NCBI RefSeq assembly: GCF_013167215.1
Contig: NZ_JABJWY010000034.1
Coordinates: 930,001-994,000, forward strand
Length of the DNA: 64,000 bases
Direction: 5' to 3'
DNA from: Sphingobacterium prati
GTDB taxonomy: Bacteria; Bacteroidota; Bacteroidia; Sphingobacteriales; Sphingobacteriaceae
The position numbers were made by a program, and so were the translations under genes. The notes beneath the pieces are model-generated. The model searched no databases and had not been told where the DNA came from. It was given only the letters and a program-made list of their open reading frames with translations. Positions 26,987 to 36,638 of the stretch are shown in pieces; within the stretch, counting starts at the first letter, position 1; each line of letters starts with the position of its first letter.

Positions 26987-28147
26987 ATGCAAATAGACGT
27001 TGCCAAAAGATTGCAGCACACTGAAGAATACTATTTCTCAAAAAAATTAAGAGAAATAGATGAATTAAACAAGCAGGGTGCACGTGTAATCAATCTAGGG
27101 ATCGGAAGTCCTGACTTACCCCCTCATCCGGAGGTAATCGCGACATTGAACGATAATGCTCAACTTCCAAATGTACATGGCTATCAAAATTATAAAGGAG
27201 CTCCGGCCTTAAGGCAAGCAGTCGCAGATTGGTATCAACGTTATTATCGCGCTACTTTTAATCCGAATACGGAGATCTTACCGCTCATTGGATCGAAAGA
27301 AGGAATCGTCCATATTTGCATGACTTACCTCCAAGAAGGAGACAAAGCTTTAATCCCTAATCCCGGCTATCCAGCCTACGCTGCAGCAGTAAGATTAAGT
27401 GGAGCAGAAGCAATAACTTACAAGCTTACACAGGAAAAAAATTGGCTGATTGACTTTAGCGAACTTCGCAAACAAGATCTATCGAAGGTCAAGTTGATGT
27501 GGATCAATTATCCGCACATGCCTACGGGTGCCTCGGCCTCGGATGCGTTCTATAATGAACTGATTGCGTTTGCAAAAGAATATAATATACTTATCTGTCA
27601 TGACAATCCCTATAGTTTTATCCTGACGGATAAACCACGTAGTATCATGAGCGTGGACGGAGCCAAAGAGGTTGCGATCGAATTAAATTCTTTAAGCAAA
27701 TCATCCAATATGGCCGGCTGGAGAGTCGGGGTATTGGTTGGTGCGGAAGAACGGATCAATCAGGTGCTGCGATTCAAAAGCAACATGGATTCGGGGATGT
27801 TCCTCCCCGTCCAGCTAGCGGCGGCAAAAGCCTTGCAGCTGGACTCATCCTGGTACCAGGATTTAAACAAAATTTATGCTGATAGGCGTCAGAAGGTATA
27901 TGAAATCATGGAACTATTGGGCTGTTCATACCAACAAGATCAGGTAGGCTTATTTGTATGGGCTCAGATTCCAAATTCCTACATAAATGGTTATGCACTT
28001 AGCGATGCTGTCTTGGACCGAGCTCGGGTATTTATCACACCCGGAGGCATTTTTGGGAATGGTGGAGATCAATACATCCGGATCAGTCTCTGTGCCACAG
28101 TAGAAGTTCTTGAAGAATCCATCCAACGTATCAAAGAAAGCTTTTGA
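26987..28147 (+). CDS. class I/II PLP aminotransferase, probably aromatic amino acid
   Basis: 386-residue fold-type I aminotransferase. Visible: NLGIGSPDLPPHPEVI, YPAYAAAVRLSGAEAI, SLSKSSNMAGWRVGVLVGA with the PLP lysine, and the C-terminal YIRISLCATVE with the substrate-binding Arg. The prephenate dehydrogenase gene follows on the same strand, as in Bacteroidetes Phe/Tyr clusters, which favours transamination of phenylpyruvate or 4-hydroxyphenylpyruvate. Confidence 0.87.
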   Translation: MQIDVAKRLQHTEEYYFSKKLREIDELNKQGARVINLGIGSPDLPPHPEVIATLNDNAQLPNVHGYQNYKGAPALRQAVADWYQRYYRATFNPNTEILPLIGSKEGIVHICMTYLQEGDKALIPNPGYPAYAAAVRLSGAEAITYKLTQEKNWLIDFSELRKQDLSKVKLMWINYPHMPTGASASDAFYNELIAFAKEYNILICHDNPYSFILTDKPRSIMSVDGAKEVAIELNSLSKSSNMAGWRVGVLVGAEERINQVLRFKSNMDSGMFLPVQLAAAKALQLDSSWYQDLNKIYADRRQKVYEIMELLGCSYQQDQVGLFVWAQIPNSYINGYALSDAVLDRARVFITPGGIFGNGGDQYIRISLCATVEVLEESIQRIKESF

Positions 28148-28173
28148 CGGTAATTTTCAATGTAAACATTTGA

Positions 28174-28226
28174 ATCAGATGAAATAGCCCGTGGTGACGA
28201 AAAACAAAACAGCTATTTCATTTGAT
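28174..28226. other. inverted repeat between aminotransferase and tyrA
   Basis: Fifteen-base arms 28174-28188 and 28212-28226 pair with one G-U position, loop 23 bases; no clean T run follows. A second small hairpin GGCT-TCGAG-AGCC follows around 28242-28255. These could be a weak terminator or a leader structure of tyrA. Confidence 0.4.
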
Positions 28227-28313
28227 ACCAAAAAAGACCAGGCTTCGAGAGCCCGTAAAATAAATGTGAAGCATTTATACATACAATAAACACGAATTAA
28301 TAATTATTCACAT

Positions 28314-29153
28314 ATGAATATTGCCATCGTAGGCGTAGGTTTAATTGGCGGATCAGTTGCCATTCGCCTAAAGGAAACAAAATTCTGCAGTAAGATTATC
28401 GGCGTAGATAAAAGTGAGAAAAATCTTGACAAAGCCAAGCAGATAGGCTTTATCGACGAAGCAATGACCTTAGAAGATGCAATAAAAGCATGTAAGGTAC
28501 TTATATTGACTATTCCTGTTGATGCTATTTTGCAGGTTGTTCCACAGATTCTTGATCAGGTCACCGATCAAGTTGTTATCGATATGGGGTCAACTAAAAC
28601 TAACATACTCAACAAAATCAAAGATCATCCAAATAGAGGTCGCTATCTTGCTGCCCACCCAATGGCGGGTACAGAATATTCGGGTCCGGAGGCTGCTGTT
28701 GCAGGTCTTTTTAAAGGGAAGATGATGGTTTATGTCGAGGCCTTCAGGACAGACGAAGATGCTTTCGAAATCACCGATGCAATCACCGATCAACTGGAGA
28801 TGCGCACCTGCTTCATGAACGCGGACGAGCACGATGTACATACAGCCTATGTTTCACATATCTCTCACCTCACTTCATTCGCATTAGCCCTAACGGTCCT
28901 AGAGAAGGAGAAATCGCAGGGACGTATCTTTGAGCTGGCAGGTTCAGGTTTTGAATCTACCGTACGCCTAGCAAAAAGTTCACCCGACATGTGGACCCCT
29001 ATCTTCAAACAGAATCGGGAAAATGTACTGGAAGTACTGGAGGAACATATCAAACAGCTGCAGTCCTTACATGATTCAATCGCCAGTGAAGATTATGACA
29101 AGTTACACAAACTGATCAAGCGTTCAAATAAGATTAAACGAATCATTAAATAG
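28314..29153 (+). CDS. tyrA: prephenate dehydrogenase
   Basis: NAD-dependent oxidative decarboxylation of prephenate to 4-hydroxyphenylpyruvate in tyrosine synthesis. 279 residues, monofunctional (no chorismate mutase domain). N-terminal Rossmann motif GVGLIGGS, then DMGSTKTNIL, AAHPMAGTEYSGPEAA and the helical C-terminal domain with HDVHTAYVSHISH and GSGFESTVRLAKSSPDMW. These are typical bacterial TyrA features. Confidence 0.95.
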   Translation: MNIAIVGVGLIGGSVAIRLKETKFCSKIIGVDKSEKNLDKAKQIGFIDEAMTLEDAIKACKVLILTIPVDAILQVVPQILDQVTDQVVIDMGSTKTNILNKIKDHPNRGRYLAAHPMAGTEYSGPEAAVAGLFKGKMMVYVEAFRTDEDAFEITDAITDQLEMRTCFMNADEHDVHTAYVSHISHLTSFALALTVLEKEKSQGRIFELAGSGFESTVRLAKSSPDMWTPIFKQNRENVLEVLEEHIKQLQSLHDSIASEDYDKLHKLIKRSNKIKRIIK

Positions 29154-29243
29154 CGATCGAAATGAGAGACCGGAACTTCGGTTGCCCGATCATTCTATTA
29201 TGACTCAAAAAAAAAGCTGTTGATCCTTTTTGAATAAAACATA

Positions 29244-29287
29244 AAATAGCAAAGGTTCCTTCGTCATTGCCGGAACCTTTGCTATTT
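29244..29287. terminator. bidirectional terminator between tyrA and the TPR gene
   Basis: Sixteen-base perfect arms 29244-29259 and 29272-29287 around a 12-base loop; A-rich left and T-rich right ends. The right arm reaches into the stop codon of the TPR gene. Confidence 0.8.
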
Positions 29288-30506
29288 ATTCATCTTCCAA
29301 TTCGTTAAACTTATCCAAATCCAGTTTTGCCCCCGCAAAATCACCCAACTTTTCTTTAATCGCAGCGCGATAAGAATATAAATCTGAATAATAAGGATTT
29401 AACTCGATAGCCATCGAATAATCAACCAACGCACCGTGCATGTCCTCTAGTTTTTCCTTAAGATCTGCGCGTAGAGAATACACATAAAAGTCCTCAGGAT
29501 TCAGTTCGACCAACCGGTCAAAATCAGACAATGCTTCGGGCAGACAGCCCAGACGCTCGAATAGAGAGGCCCGTTCTTCATAGACGATCGATGAGTTATG
29601 GTCATTTTCTTCGGCTTTTGCGTAATCCTGTAGTGCTTTTTCGGAATAACGATATGATTCAAATACCTTGGCCCGGAATACATAGGCCGCAGTTTGATTT
29701 CCATCCAATTCGATCGCCCGGTTAAAATCATTCAAAGCCAGTTCAAAACAGGTTAATTTCAAGTAGAGACTTCCTCTAAAAACGAAGAGATTACTATCAT
29801 CTGTCGCATTTTTACTGATGGCCATGGTATACAATTCGATCGCCTTCAGATAATCATAACAATGTACATATTCAAGTCCCAACGAGTTCAATTCATCCGT
29901 ACTGAGATTTTTCTGTGTAGATTCCAATTCTTGAATGACCAGATTCTCTGCTTCAAAATAGCTTACCTCAGCCTGGTTTTCCTGCCATTCCAATACACTG
30001 TGATAATTAAAATCCAATCGTTTAGCGATTTGGTAATCATAAAATGCACCTTCATCCTCGCCAATAATGCGATAGACCAGACAGCGGCTTGCATAAAAAT
30101 AGGGTTCTTCCTTAAATAACTCAATTGCTCTAGTATAGACGGCGATAGCTTGATCATAAGCCTGTATTTTAAAATAATAGAGCCCAAGGTAACTATAAGC
30201 CAACACACTGTTAGCCAAATCAATCGCCTCTTCCAAAAGCTGTACAGGATCACCACCACCAATGATTCCGATAAAAAATCCTCTTAATAAGAGCTTAATA
30301 TCCTTTTGGTGAATGTGATCAAACTCATCTTGGGAGAAGGAAATGATATCCGTTGGAAAAAAAGACGAAATTGGCAAAAAAGAAAACTTAGCAAGTAATA
30401 CAGGAGGCGGAAGTTTAAAATCCGCTTCTGTAAAAGCATTACCCCGGAGGGTAACAGATAGATTTGATATCAGTTGCTTCATACCCAAAACTAAGCTAAA
30501 TTTCAA
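29286..30506 (-). CDS. tetratricopeptide-repeat protein
   Basis: 406 residues with at least eight TPR-type helical repeats from about residue 90 to the end (for example SYLGLYYFKIQAYDQAIAVY and AYVFRAKVFESYRYSEKAL). No signal peptide, so a cytoplasmic scaffold or protein-binding role is likely. The N-terminal 80 residues were not recognised. Probably translated with the gene upstream at 30554-30937, 47 bases away on the same strand. Confidence 0.85.
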   Translation of the reverse strand: MKFSLVLGMKQLISNLSVTLRGNAFTEADFKLPPPVLLAKFSFLPISSFFPTDIISFSQDEFDHIHQKDIKLLLRGFFIGIIGGGDPVQLLEEAIDLANSVLAYSYLGLYYFKIQAYDQAIAVYTRAIELFKEEPYFYASRCLVYRIIGEDEGAFYDYQIAKRLDFNYHSVLEWQENQAEVSYFEAENLVIQELESTQKNLSTDELNSLGLEYVHCYDYLKAIELYTMAISKNATDDSNLFVFRGSLYLKLTCFELALNDFNRAIELDGNQTAAYVFRAKVFESYRYSEKALQDYAKAEENDHNSSIVYEERASLFERLGCLPEALSDFDRLVELNPEDFYVYSLRADLKEKLEDMHGALVDYSMAIELNPYYSDLYSYRAAIKEKLGDFAGAKLDLDKFNELEDE

Positions 30507-30553
30507 TAGAAAAGAAATTTAACAACCTGCAAGACCAGTTTAAAAAAGCAGTT

Positions 30554-30937
30554 TTAATTCAGTTCACCGGTCAAATAAAGATATTTATACCGAACGATAT
30601 CCCTTGAATTAGTAAATCTGACAAGTTTTTCACGCTTAAAAACATAATTAGAGACTTTATCTTCCATTAAACGGAGAAATTCCACAAATTCTGCAAAAAA
30701 ACTTTGGCGTTCATCAGCCGTAAACTGACTGTTTTTTACAATCCAGAAGAATTGTTCTTCGTTTACATGAAAAGACACTTCATTTTTCTTCTCTTTTCGA
30801 AAAATAAAAATCGGATCATTTTCTTGGTTAATAAATAAAGCAAAACCTGTATTTCCACCATCCAGGTTTACCACAAAAGCAGAAAAATAAACGGTACCTA
30901 TCTGTAAATTTTCCAGACAAATTAATTTATGCAACAT
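30554..30937 (-). CDS. uncharacterised 127-residue protein
   Basis: Not recognised. Starts MLHKLICLENLQIGTVYFSA and ends YLYLTGELN; mixed alpha/beta composition with many aromatic and charged residues, no signal peptide. A longer open frame to 31084 exists but would run through the terminator of the TonB receptor gene at 30988-31020, so I start at 30937. It precedes the TPR gene on the same strand and may be functionally linked to it. Confidence 0.65.
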   Translation of the reverse strand: MLHKLICLENLQIGTVYFSAFVVNLDGGNTGFALFINQENDPIFIFRKEKKNEVSFHVNEEQFFWIVKNSQFTADERQSFFAEFVEFLRLMEDKVSNYVFKREKLVRFTNSRDIVRYKYLYLTGELN

Positions 30938-30987
30938 CAGGTCGACAGTTAGATCACCTAAAAGTATTAAGTTTTTATTAAAAAACA

Positions 30988-31020
30988 AAAAAAAGACCCA
31001 CAATAATGTGAGTCTTTTTG
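30988..31020 (-). terminator. terminator of the TonB receptor gene
   Basis: AAAAAGACCCACA pairs with TGTGAGTCTTTTT (one mismatch) around ATAA; on the minus strand it ends in a long T run, 17 bases past the receptor stop. Confidence 0.75.
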
Positions 31021-31037
31021 CCAATAATAAGATTCTA

Positions 31038-33650
31038 TTAGAATGTAAACTTAACAGAAGCATTCCAAGTTCTACCTTGACCAATTAATACGAAATTGGA
31101 GGTATCGATGCCATTCCAGGTATTGTTGACGTCTGTTGTCACTGTACTTGAGGTCGCTTCAGAGATATAGAATTTGTTTAACACATTGTTCATGTTAACG
31201 CGGAAGCTCATCGTATTTTTATCGCTTACTTTAACCTCATAGGATAATCCGGCGTCCAACAGATTGAACGAAGGAAGTTCCATTACACGTCCAACTTTTT
31301 TACCGTCCTCTTCAACTGTCCTGTGTCTTGACGAGTACAGACGGTCATATTGTCTGTAGTTACCATCCACAGAAAAACCTTTGAATACAACATATTTTGC
31401 ACCAAAGCCATATGTTGTTTGTGCTGCATTCCCAACATGTTCTCCAGTCAAATCGACCTCTTCCCTACCCAATTCAACACGGTTATCATTACGTTCAATA
31501 GCCGTAACTTTTCCATCGTATTTCCAATCACCGATTGATGCGAATCCTGTTAAAGTCAAACCATGGAATGGACGTGCCGCAACATCTAATTCTGCTCCTT
31601 TATGATCCTGTTTAACACCATAATTTGACGTATAAATAAATTGTCCGGCAAGCAGAATATTCGGATCGTTTGTTGGATTATATTTAGCAACATCTTTATC
31701 CGTTGCCAATCTTGAACTACCCGTAACACGGTTTTCCCAAGTCGTGCGATAAACGTTCAAATTGACATCCAAGAATCGGGAAGCAAATTTATAACCGGCT
31801 TCTAAACCAAGAATTTTTTCATTTTCAGCATTTTCATTAATATCATTTGCATAATTCATGAAAATATTATTTTGATAAGGCTGACGGGAATAATATCCGG
31901 CATTAGCAAAAATACTATGTTGACCCAAAGTATAACTTACACCACCTTTCGCGTTATATCCAAAGTTGTTTACTGTTTTGGACTTTTCATTTCCAGGTGT
32001 GTATTGGAAATAATCATAGCGTTTGTTCTGTTGTTCAGAGACGGATCCCTGGAAAAATGCTGTAAATCCATTTTTAGCATATTCCAATTGGCCAAACAAA
32101 CCTCCATAACGGATGTATTGGTTATAGTCCCAAGCGAGTCGCTCATCGCGCGAATCCGGTTTGCTTGAGAATGCCTTCCAAGGGTTCGTTGAATACGTAT
32201 TAGTCAGATATACCGGATCAGTAATATTGATATTTCCACCTAGCAGTACACCATTTGTATTGCCAAGTGGATCAGTCAATTTACGGTAATGCGTTCCCTT
32301 ATAATCCCTCACATCAAAACCGATATTAAAATTCAAAGACTCTGAAAGCTTGCGGTTATAGTTTGAAACAACACCAAACCATTGATGATTGTTCACATCG
32401 GCAGCCAGGTATTTTTCTTTGTTATATTTATCACTTTTTAGTCCTTGGCCACCACCTGCAGCTAAAGAAGCATACGCAACAGTAGATAATGAAGATTTAT
32501 CATCGATAGTCCAATCCCAGTTTAAATTAGCCACTGGTTTATGATAAAAATTCTTTTGTGCATTCATCATGACACCATTGGCATCTTTGTAATTATCATT
32601 ATATCGTTTACCAAATTCTAGATAGTTTGACAGTTTTGAGGTATACCCTTGATTATGCCATTGCGGAGCCCCAGTTACCATAAAGTTAAAGTTGTGCTTC
32701 TCGCTAGCTTTGTAACCTACAGATAGGAAATAGCTCTGTCCCGCACCTTCGGTATGATCCATATAACCATTACCAGACCACTGGGTGAACATTGCCGAAA
32801 CAGCAAATCCATTTTTCATGAGGCCAGTATTATAACCGACAGTGGCTTTCATAAACATGTCATTACCGACAGTTGTCCTTACAAAGCCACCTTCTTTCAT
32901 TGAAGTAGATTGCGTTACATAGTTTACAGTCCCCCCAACAGACGAGATCGCTAATTTGGAAGCGCCCAAACCACGTTGAATTTGCACCAATGAGGCAATA
33001 TCAGTAAGCCCAGACCAGTTTGACCAATAAACACTTCCATTATCCATGCCATTGATCGGTTGACCATTCAATAAAAATGCGGTATTAGATTGGTCAAAAC
33101 CACGTGTAGTCATAGACGACTCACCAAAACCTTTTGCCTGGCCAGTAATATAAACAGACGGTGTGTTGGCCAAAGCTGAAGTAATATCCTGTGCCCCTAC
33201 TTTTTCTTCTAAATCCTTTTTGTGGATTGTTGATACCGCAATCGGTGTTTTTCTACCCACAGCGATATCAATAACACCATGCCCAACGATAACAACCTCA
33301 TCTAAATTCGTTGAAGATTCTTCCGAAAAAGTCGGATTTATATTTAACGATTCGCCCGATTTCAACATGATGTTTTCAATGACAACTGGTTTTTCACCAA
33401 TGTAGGTCACTTCCACTTTGTAGGGACCACCCTCTTGAAGATTTGAAATTTGAAATTTTCCTTGAGCATCGGCAGAACCGCTTACTACCTGTCCACTTGG
33501 GATGTGGGTGATTTTAATGGTTGCTCCTTTAACTGTTTGTCCAGCAGCCTCCTTAACAACTCCTGAAATCGAACTTGTATTTGCCGTTTGTGCATGAATT
33601 GATCCATAGCTAGCAAAAACAAGTGCAAAAAAAAGTAAAGACTTTTTCAT
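31038..33650 (-). CDS. TonB-dependent outer-membrane receptor
   Basis: 870-residue receptor. Signal peptide ending in SIHAQ, a carboxypeptidase-regulatory-like domain (ISGVVKEAAGQTVKGATIKI), a plug domain with ITSALANTPSVYITGQAKG and IQRGLGASKLA, then a beta-barrel ending in WNASVKFTF with a terminal aromatic. Substrate not apparent; no neighbouring lipoprotein SusD partner. A Crp/Fnr-type regulator gene lies divergently upstream. TAATTTTG at 33682-33689 (minus strand) may be its promoter. Confidence 0.93.
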   Translation of the reverse strand: MKKSLLFFALVFASYGSIHAQTANTSSISGVVKEAAGQTVKGATIKITHIPSGQVVSGSADAQGKFQISNLQEGGPYKVEVTYIGEKPVVIENIMLKSGESLNINPTFSEESSTNLDEVVIVGHGVIDIAVGRKTPIAVSTIHKKDLEEKVGAQDITSALANTPSVYITGQAKGFGESSMTTRGFDQSNTAFLLNGQPINGMDNGSVYWSNWSGLTDIASLVQIQRGLGASKLAISSVGGTVNYVTQSTSMKEGGFVRTTVGNDMFMKATVGYNTGLMKNGFAVSAMFTQWSGNGYMDHTEGAGQSYFLSVGYKASEKHNFNFMVTGAPQWHNQGYTSKLSNYLEFGKRYNDNYKDANGVMMNAQKNFYHKPVANLNWDWTIDDKSSLSTVAYASLAAGGGQGLKSDKYNKEKYLAADVNNHQWFGVVSNYNRKLSESLNFNIGFDVRDYKGTHYRKLTDPLGNTNGVLLGGNINITDPVYLTNTYSTNPWKAFSSKPDSRDERLAWDYNQYIRYGGLFGQLEYAKNGFTAFFQGSVSEQQNKRYDYFQYTPGNEKSKTVNNFGYNAKGGVSYTLGQHSIFANAGYYSRQPYQNNIFMNYANDINENAENEKILGLEAGYKFASRFLDVNLNVYRTTWENRVTGSSRLATDKDVAKYNPTNDPNILLAGQFIYTSNYGVKQDHKGAELDVAARPFHGLTLTGFASIGDWKYDGKVTAIERNDNRVELGREEVDLTGEHVGNAAQTTYGFGAKYVVFKGFSVDGNYRQYDRLYSSRHRTVEEDGKKVGRVMELPSFNLLDAGLSYEVKVSDKNTMSFRVNMNNVLNKFYISEATSSTVTTDVNNTWNGIDTSNFVLIGQGRTWNASVKFTF

Positions 33651-33681
33651 GTTAGATGTGATTGTTTTGTTTTTTGTGCCG

Positions 33682-33689
33682 CAAAATTA
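33682..33689 (-). promoter_or_regulatory. putative promoter of the TonB receptor gene at 31038-33650
   Basis: Minus strand TAATTTTG matches TAnnTTTG, 31 bases upstream of the ATG. Confidence 0.4.
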
Positions 33690-34066
33690 GGAATTGATTG
33701 TCTTTTTAACTAATTTTAACATAAGCATAACTATAATCAGTCCATTTATATTCACTTCGAATTTTACACTTCCATAGATTAAGCGTGATTTTAAGATCAA
33801 AACAGCAAATCAAAAATCAGCGCGTTAATAGAAATACAATAAAAATATGGTTTCAATGGAAATATACGAAAAGAAGACAAAATAAAATTTTGTCTTCTTT
33901 GAATAACTCAACATATTCTTTTATTTCTGTTTTTTATCCGGATAGCTACCTGAGGTTGCCTTTACAATAGCAAATATTATAGCAAGAATAAGGTCTTAGC
34001 ATTTTTTAGTCAAACAAAGCGCCCCTTAAGGTCAAAATGGCTATATTTAAGTATTAATAAAAAACT
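33690..34066. other. divergent intergenic region with orphan hairpin
   Basis: No convincing protein gene. It contains a perfect 13-base hairpin at 33870-33900 and, on the minus strand upstream of it, TTTG (34011-34014), twenty bases, TATTCTTG (33983-33990). Promoter and hairpin would delimit a transcript of roughly 110 bases upstream of the receptor gene. Confidence 0.4.
33870..33900 (-). terminator. orphan intrinsic terminator
   Basis: Arms AAAGAAGACAAAA and its reverse complement, five-base loop; followed on the minus strand by a T-rich stretch. No annotated gene ends nearby on either strand. Confidence 0.5.
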
Positions 34067-34693
34067 ATGTTGTCCATTGAACAAGCTTACGCGGGCGTTC
34101 TTGAACCTGCATTAATTGAAGAAATCACACAGACTGCACGAATCAGAACATTCCATGAAGGTGATCTGATTATTGATACTGATCAATATATCAGAGCCAT
34201 GCCCCTACTGCTAGCAGGTGCGATCAAAGTGGTTCGGGAGGATGAAACGAAAGGTGAACTCCTGCTATACTATCTTGAGCAAGGACAAACTTGCACCATG
34301 TCCATTGCCTGTTGTATGGGTAATAAAAAAAGTGAAATTCGTGCGTGGGCGGAAAAAGATACTACCGTGGCGATGATTCCCAATGAACAGGTCAATAACT
34401 GGATGGGAAAATATCCTTCCTGGCGGAATTTCATTATATCAAGTTATGCCAGCCGGATGAATGAGATGCTCCAGGCGGTAGATAATCTGGCATTCTCCAA
34501 TACGGAAGAACGTATCCTAAATTACCTGAAAGCCAAAGTAAACCTTACCAACAACCGGATTCTTACCCTTACTCATCAAGATATTGCATCCGATCTGACC
34601 ACCTCACGTGTAGTGGTCTCGCGGATCTTAAAAAAATTGGAGAATGAAGATAAAATTGTACTGCTCAGGAATGAAATCAGAGTATTGATTTAG
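34067..34693 (+). CDS. Crp/Fnr-family transcriptional regulator
   Basis: 208 residues: cyclic-nucleotide-binding-like beta-roll (residues 10-120) with LPLLLAGAIKVVRED and an unusual cysteine-rich strand CTMSIACCMG, then a linking helix and a winged helix-turn-helix (LTHQDIASDLTTSRVVVSRILKKLE). The cysteines may bind a metal or respond to redox, but this is inference. Divergent from a TonB receptor gene that could be a target. Confidence 0.9.
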   Translation: MLSIEQAYAGVLEPALIEEITQTARIRTFHEGDLIIDTDQYIRAMPLLLAGAIKVVREDETKGELLLYYLEQGQTCTMSIACCMGNKKSEIRAWAEKDTTVAMIPNEQVNNWMGKYPSWRNFIISSYASRMNEMLQAVDNLAFSNTEERILNYLKAKVNLTNNRILTLTHQDIASDLTTSRVVVSRILKKLENEDKIVLLRNEIRVLI

Positions 34694-34845
34694 ATCCAAA
34701 ATCGCATTATAACCAGCGAATATCGTGGCCGATCGGGCGGATCTCAAAGCTGCATAGTCCTATTATTGCTTTGAGCCATATGAATCCAAAAACATTTGTA
34801 CCTTTATTGGTAAGAGAATACTCGATTCACACCATTTAATTTAAT

Positions 34846-35694
34846 ATGAGAACAGAAAACGTAGGATTTATAGGATTGGGAAATATGGGCCACCCTATGG
34901 CAAAAAACCTAGAAAAAGCAGGTTTCCCTCTTTCCGTTTATAACAGAAATATAACAAAAACAATAGATTTCGAAGCGCAATCAGCTGTTTACGAAAAAGT
35001 CTCTGATCTGGTCAATGCCAATGCTATTGTGTTTACGATGTTGACCAACGATACTGCAGTTCAGGAGGTTTATGGTAAAATTCTTGAACAGCCTATCAGC
35101 GGAAAATTATTTGTGGATATGAGTACCATTTCACAGGACGCAAGTATTGATCTTGCCCGAAAGCTAGCAGAAAAAGGGGCCACTTTTCTGGATGCACCCG
35201 TGGCCGGAAGTACCAAGCCTGCCGCAGAAGGTACACTGATCATTATGGTGGGTGGAGAACAAACAGATCTTGAGCGTGCCAGACCTTACCTAGAAAAGAT
35301 GGGTAAATCCATTAAACATCTTGGTGAAAATGGCAAAGGTATTGCCGCAAAACTTGCCATCAATTACTTTCTATCAATCATCTATCAGGGTTTAGCCGAA
35401 ACCATCTTATTCTCCGATCAATTGGGGATTGAACGCAGTGAAATGCTAGAGATTATCAACGATAGCGCCAGTGGTAGCGGAGCAACAAAAGTAAAAACAC
35501 CATTGCTCGTCGAAGGAAATTATACCGCAGCATTTGCACTGGAGCTGATGTTAAAAGATATCCGATTGGCCCAAAAGGCGGGCGCAGCCTATCCGTTGCT
35601 CGGAACCCTTCTTGACACCTACCAGGCAGCACATGAAAAAGGTCTGGGACAATTGGATGTGATCGGAATTATTGAATCTATAAAACAATCCTGA
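34846..35694 (+). CDS. NAD(P)-dependent beta-hydroxyacid dehydrogenase family protein
   Basis: 282 residues of the 3-hydroxyisobutyrate dehydrogenase/tartronate semialdehyde reductase/GLYR family. Rossmann motif FIGLGNMGHPMAKNLEKAG, DAPVAGSTKPAAEGTL, and the catalytic Lys in KLAINYFLS. Substrate uncertain; glyoxylate or succinic semialdehyde reduction are plausible. Confidence 0.9.
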   Translation: MRTENVGFIGLGNMGHPMAKNLEKAGFPLSVYNRNITKTIDFEAQSAVYEKVSDLVNANAIVFTMLTNDTAVQEVYGKILEQPISGKLFVDMSTISQDASIDLARKLAEKGATFLDAPVAGSTKPAAEGTLIIMVGGEQTDLERARPYLEKMGKSIKHLGENGKGIAAKLAINYFLSIIYQGLAETILFSDQLGIERSEMLEIINDSASGSGATKVKTPLLVEGNYTAAFALELMLKDIRLAQKAGAAYPLLGTLLDTYQAAHEKGLGQLDVIGIIESIKQS

Positions 35695-35862
35695 GTTTAT
35701 AAGGGTTAATACACATATTAAGGCCCCTACTTTACACAAGGCAGTTACCTTAAAGGACAATCATAAACAAATGGTTTAATCAAATCGAATAACAGATGAA
35801 CTGGCGGAAGTTAAAACTTCATTTAATCGCGAACAACATCTATCGAATAAAAACAGGAACAG

Positions 35863-36606
35863 ATGAAAACAGCTTTAACATTTTTTCTATTGACTATTGT
35901 TACCATGAGCATGAAAGCACAGGAGTTAAAACAGGTATCCTATAAAGATGGAACACAGCAACTAAATGGGCTTATCACGTCCAATGCTGATAAAAAAGGA
36001 CCTGCGGTTCTTATTTTACCCGCTTGGAAAGGCATAGACAATGAAGCAAAACAAGCCGCTTTACAACTTGAAAAAGAAGGTTATATTGCTCTCATTGCCG
36101 ATATCTATGGTGAAGGAAATATCCCTACAGACAACACGGCGGCTTCGAAAATCGCCAGCCATTATAAAGCAGACTACAAGGCCTATCAGCAGCGCATTGC
36201 GGCTGCACTGAAACAATTGAAGGAAGCTGGAGCTGATCCCGAAAAAATTGCAGTAATTGGTTACTGCTTTGGGGGAACCGGAGCGCTGGAAACAGCACGC
36301 GCTGGTTTTCCTGTCGCTGCTGTAGTCAGTATTCATGGTGGGCTCTCCAAATCAGTCGACAGACCTAATGCAGCAATCAATGTGAAAGTATTGGTTGAAC
36401 ATCCTGCCGCTGACAAAAGTGTATCAAAAGAAGATTATGATGGATTGGTTAAGGAACTTAATGAAGGAAAAGCAGACTGGCAGATCATTACCTATGCCAA
36501 TTCTGGCCATACCTTTACCAATCCGGAATCACCAGAATATAACCCTGTTATGGCCAAACGTGCTTGGGAGCATACTTTACTATTCCTCAAAGAAGTACTA
36601 AACTAA
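35863..36606 (+). CDS. exported dienelactone-hydrolase-family protein
   Basis: 247 residues. Signal peptide ending near SMKAQ, then a dienelactone hydrolase fold: PAVLILPAWKGID, VIGYCFGGTGALE with the catalytic Cys of the family at the elbow, an acid region and His in YANSGHTFTNPESPEYNP. Secreted or periplasmic; substrate unknown. Confidence 0.88.
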   Translation: MKTALTFFLLTIVTMSMKAQELKQVSYKDGTQQLNGLITSNADKKGPAVLILPAWKGIDNEAKQAALQLEKEGYIALIADIYGEGNIPTDNTAASKIASHYKADYKAYQQRIAAALKQLKEAGADPEKIAVIGYCFGGTGALETARAGFPVAAVVSIHGGLSKSVDRPNAAINVKVLVEHPAADKSVSKEDYDGLVKELNEGKADWQIITYANSGHTFTNPESPEYNPVMAKRAWEHTLLFLKEVLN

Positions 36607-36638
36607 AACATATAAAGCCAAAGTCCCCCCCTATTTAA

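Noticed and set aside
30938-31084. N-terminal extension of the 30554-30937 protein to 31084
   Set aside because: It would be encoded through the terminator and 3' end of the TonB receptor gene; the extra residues look non-protein-like.
33785-33970. 61-codon plus-strand frame
   Set aside because: It spans the orphan hairpin, has AT-driven composition and no recognisable features.
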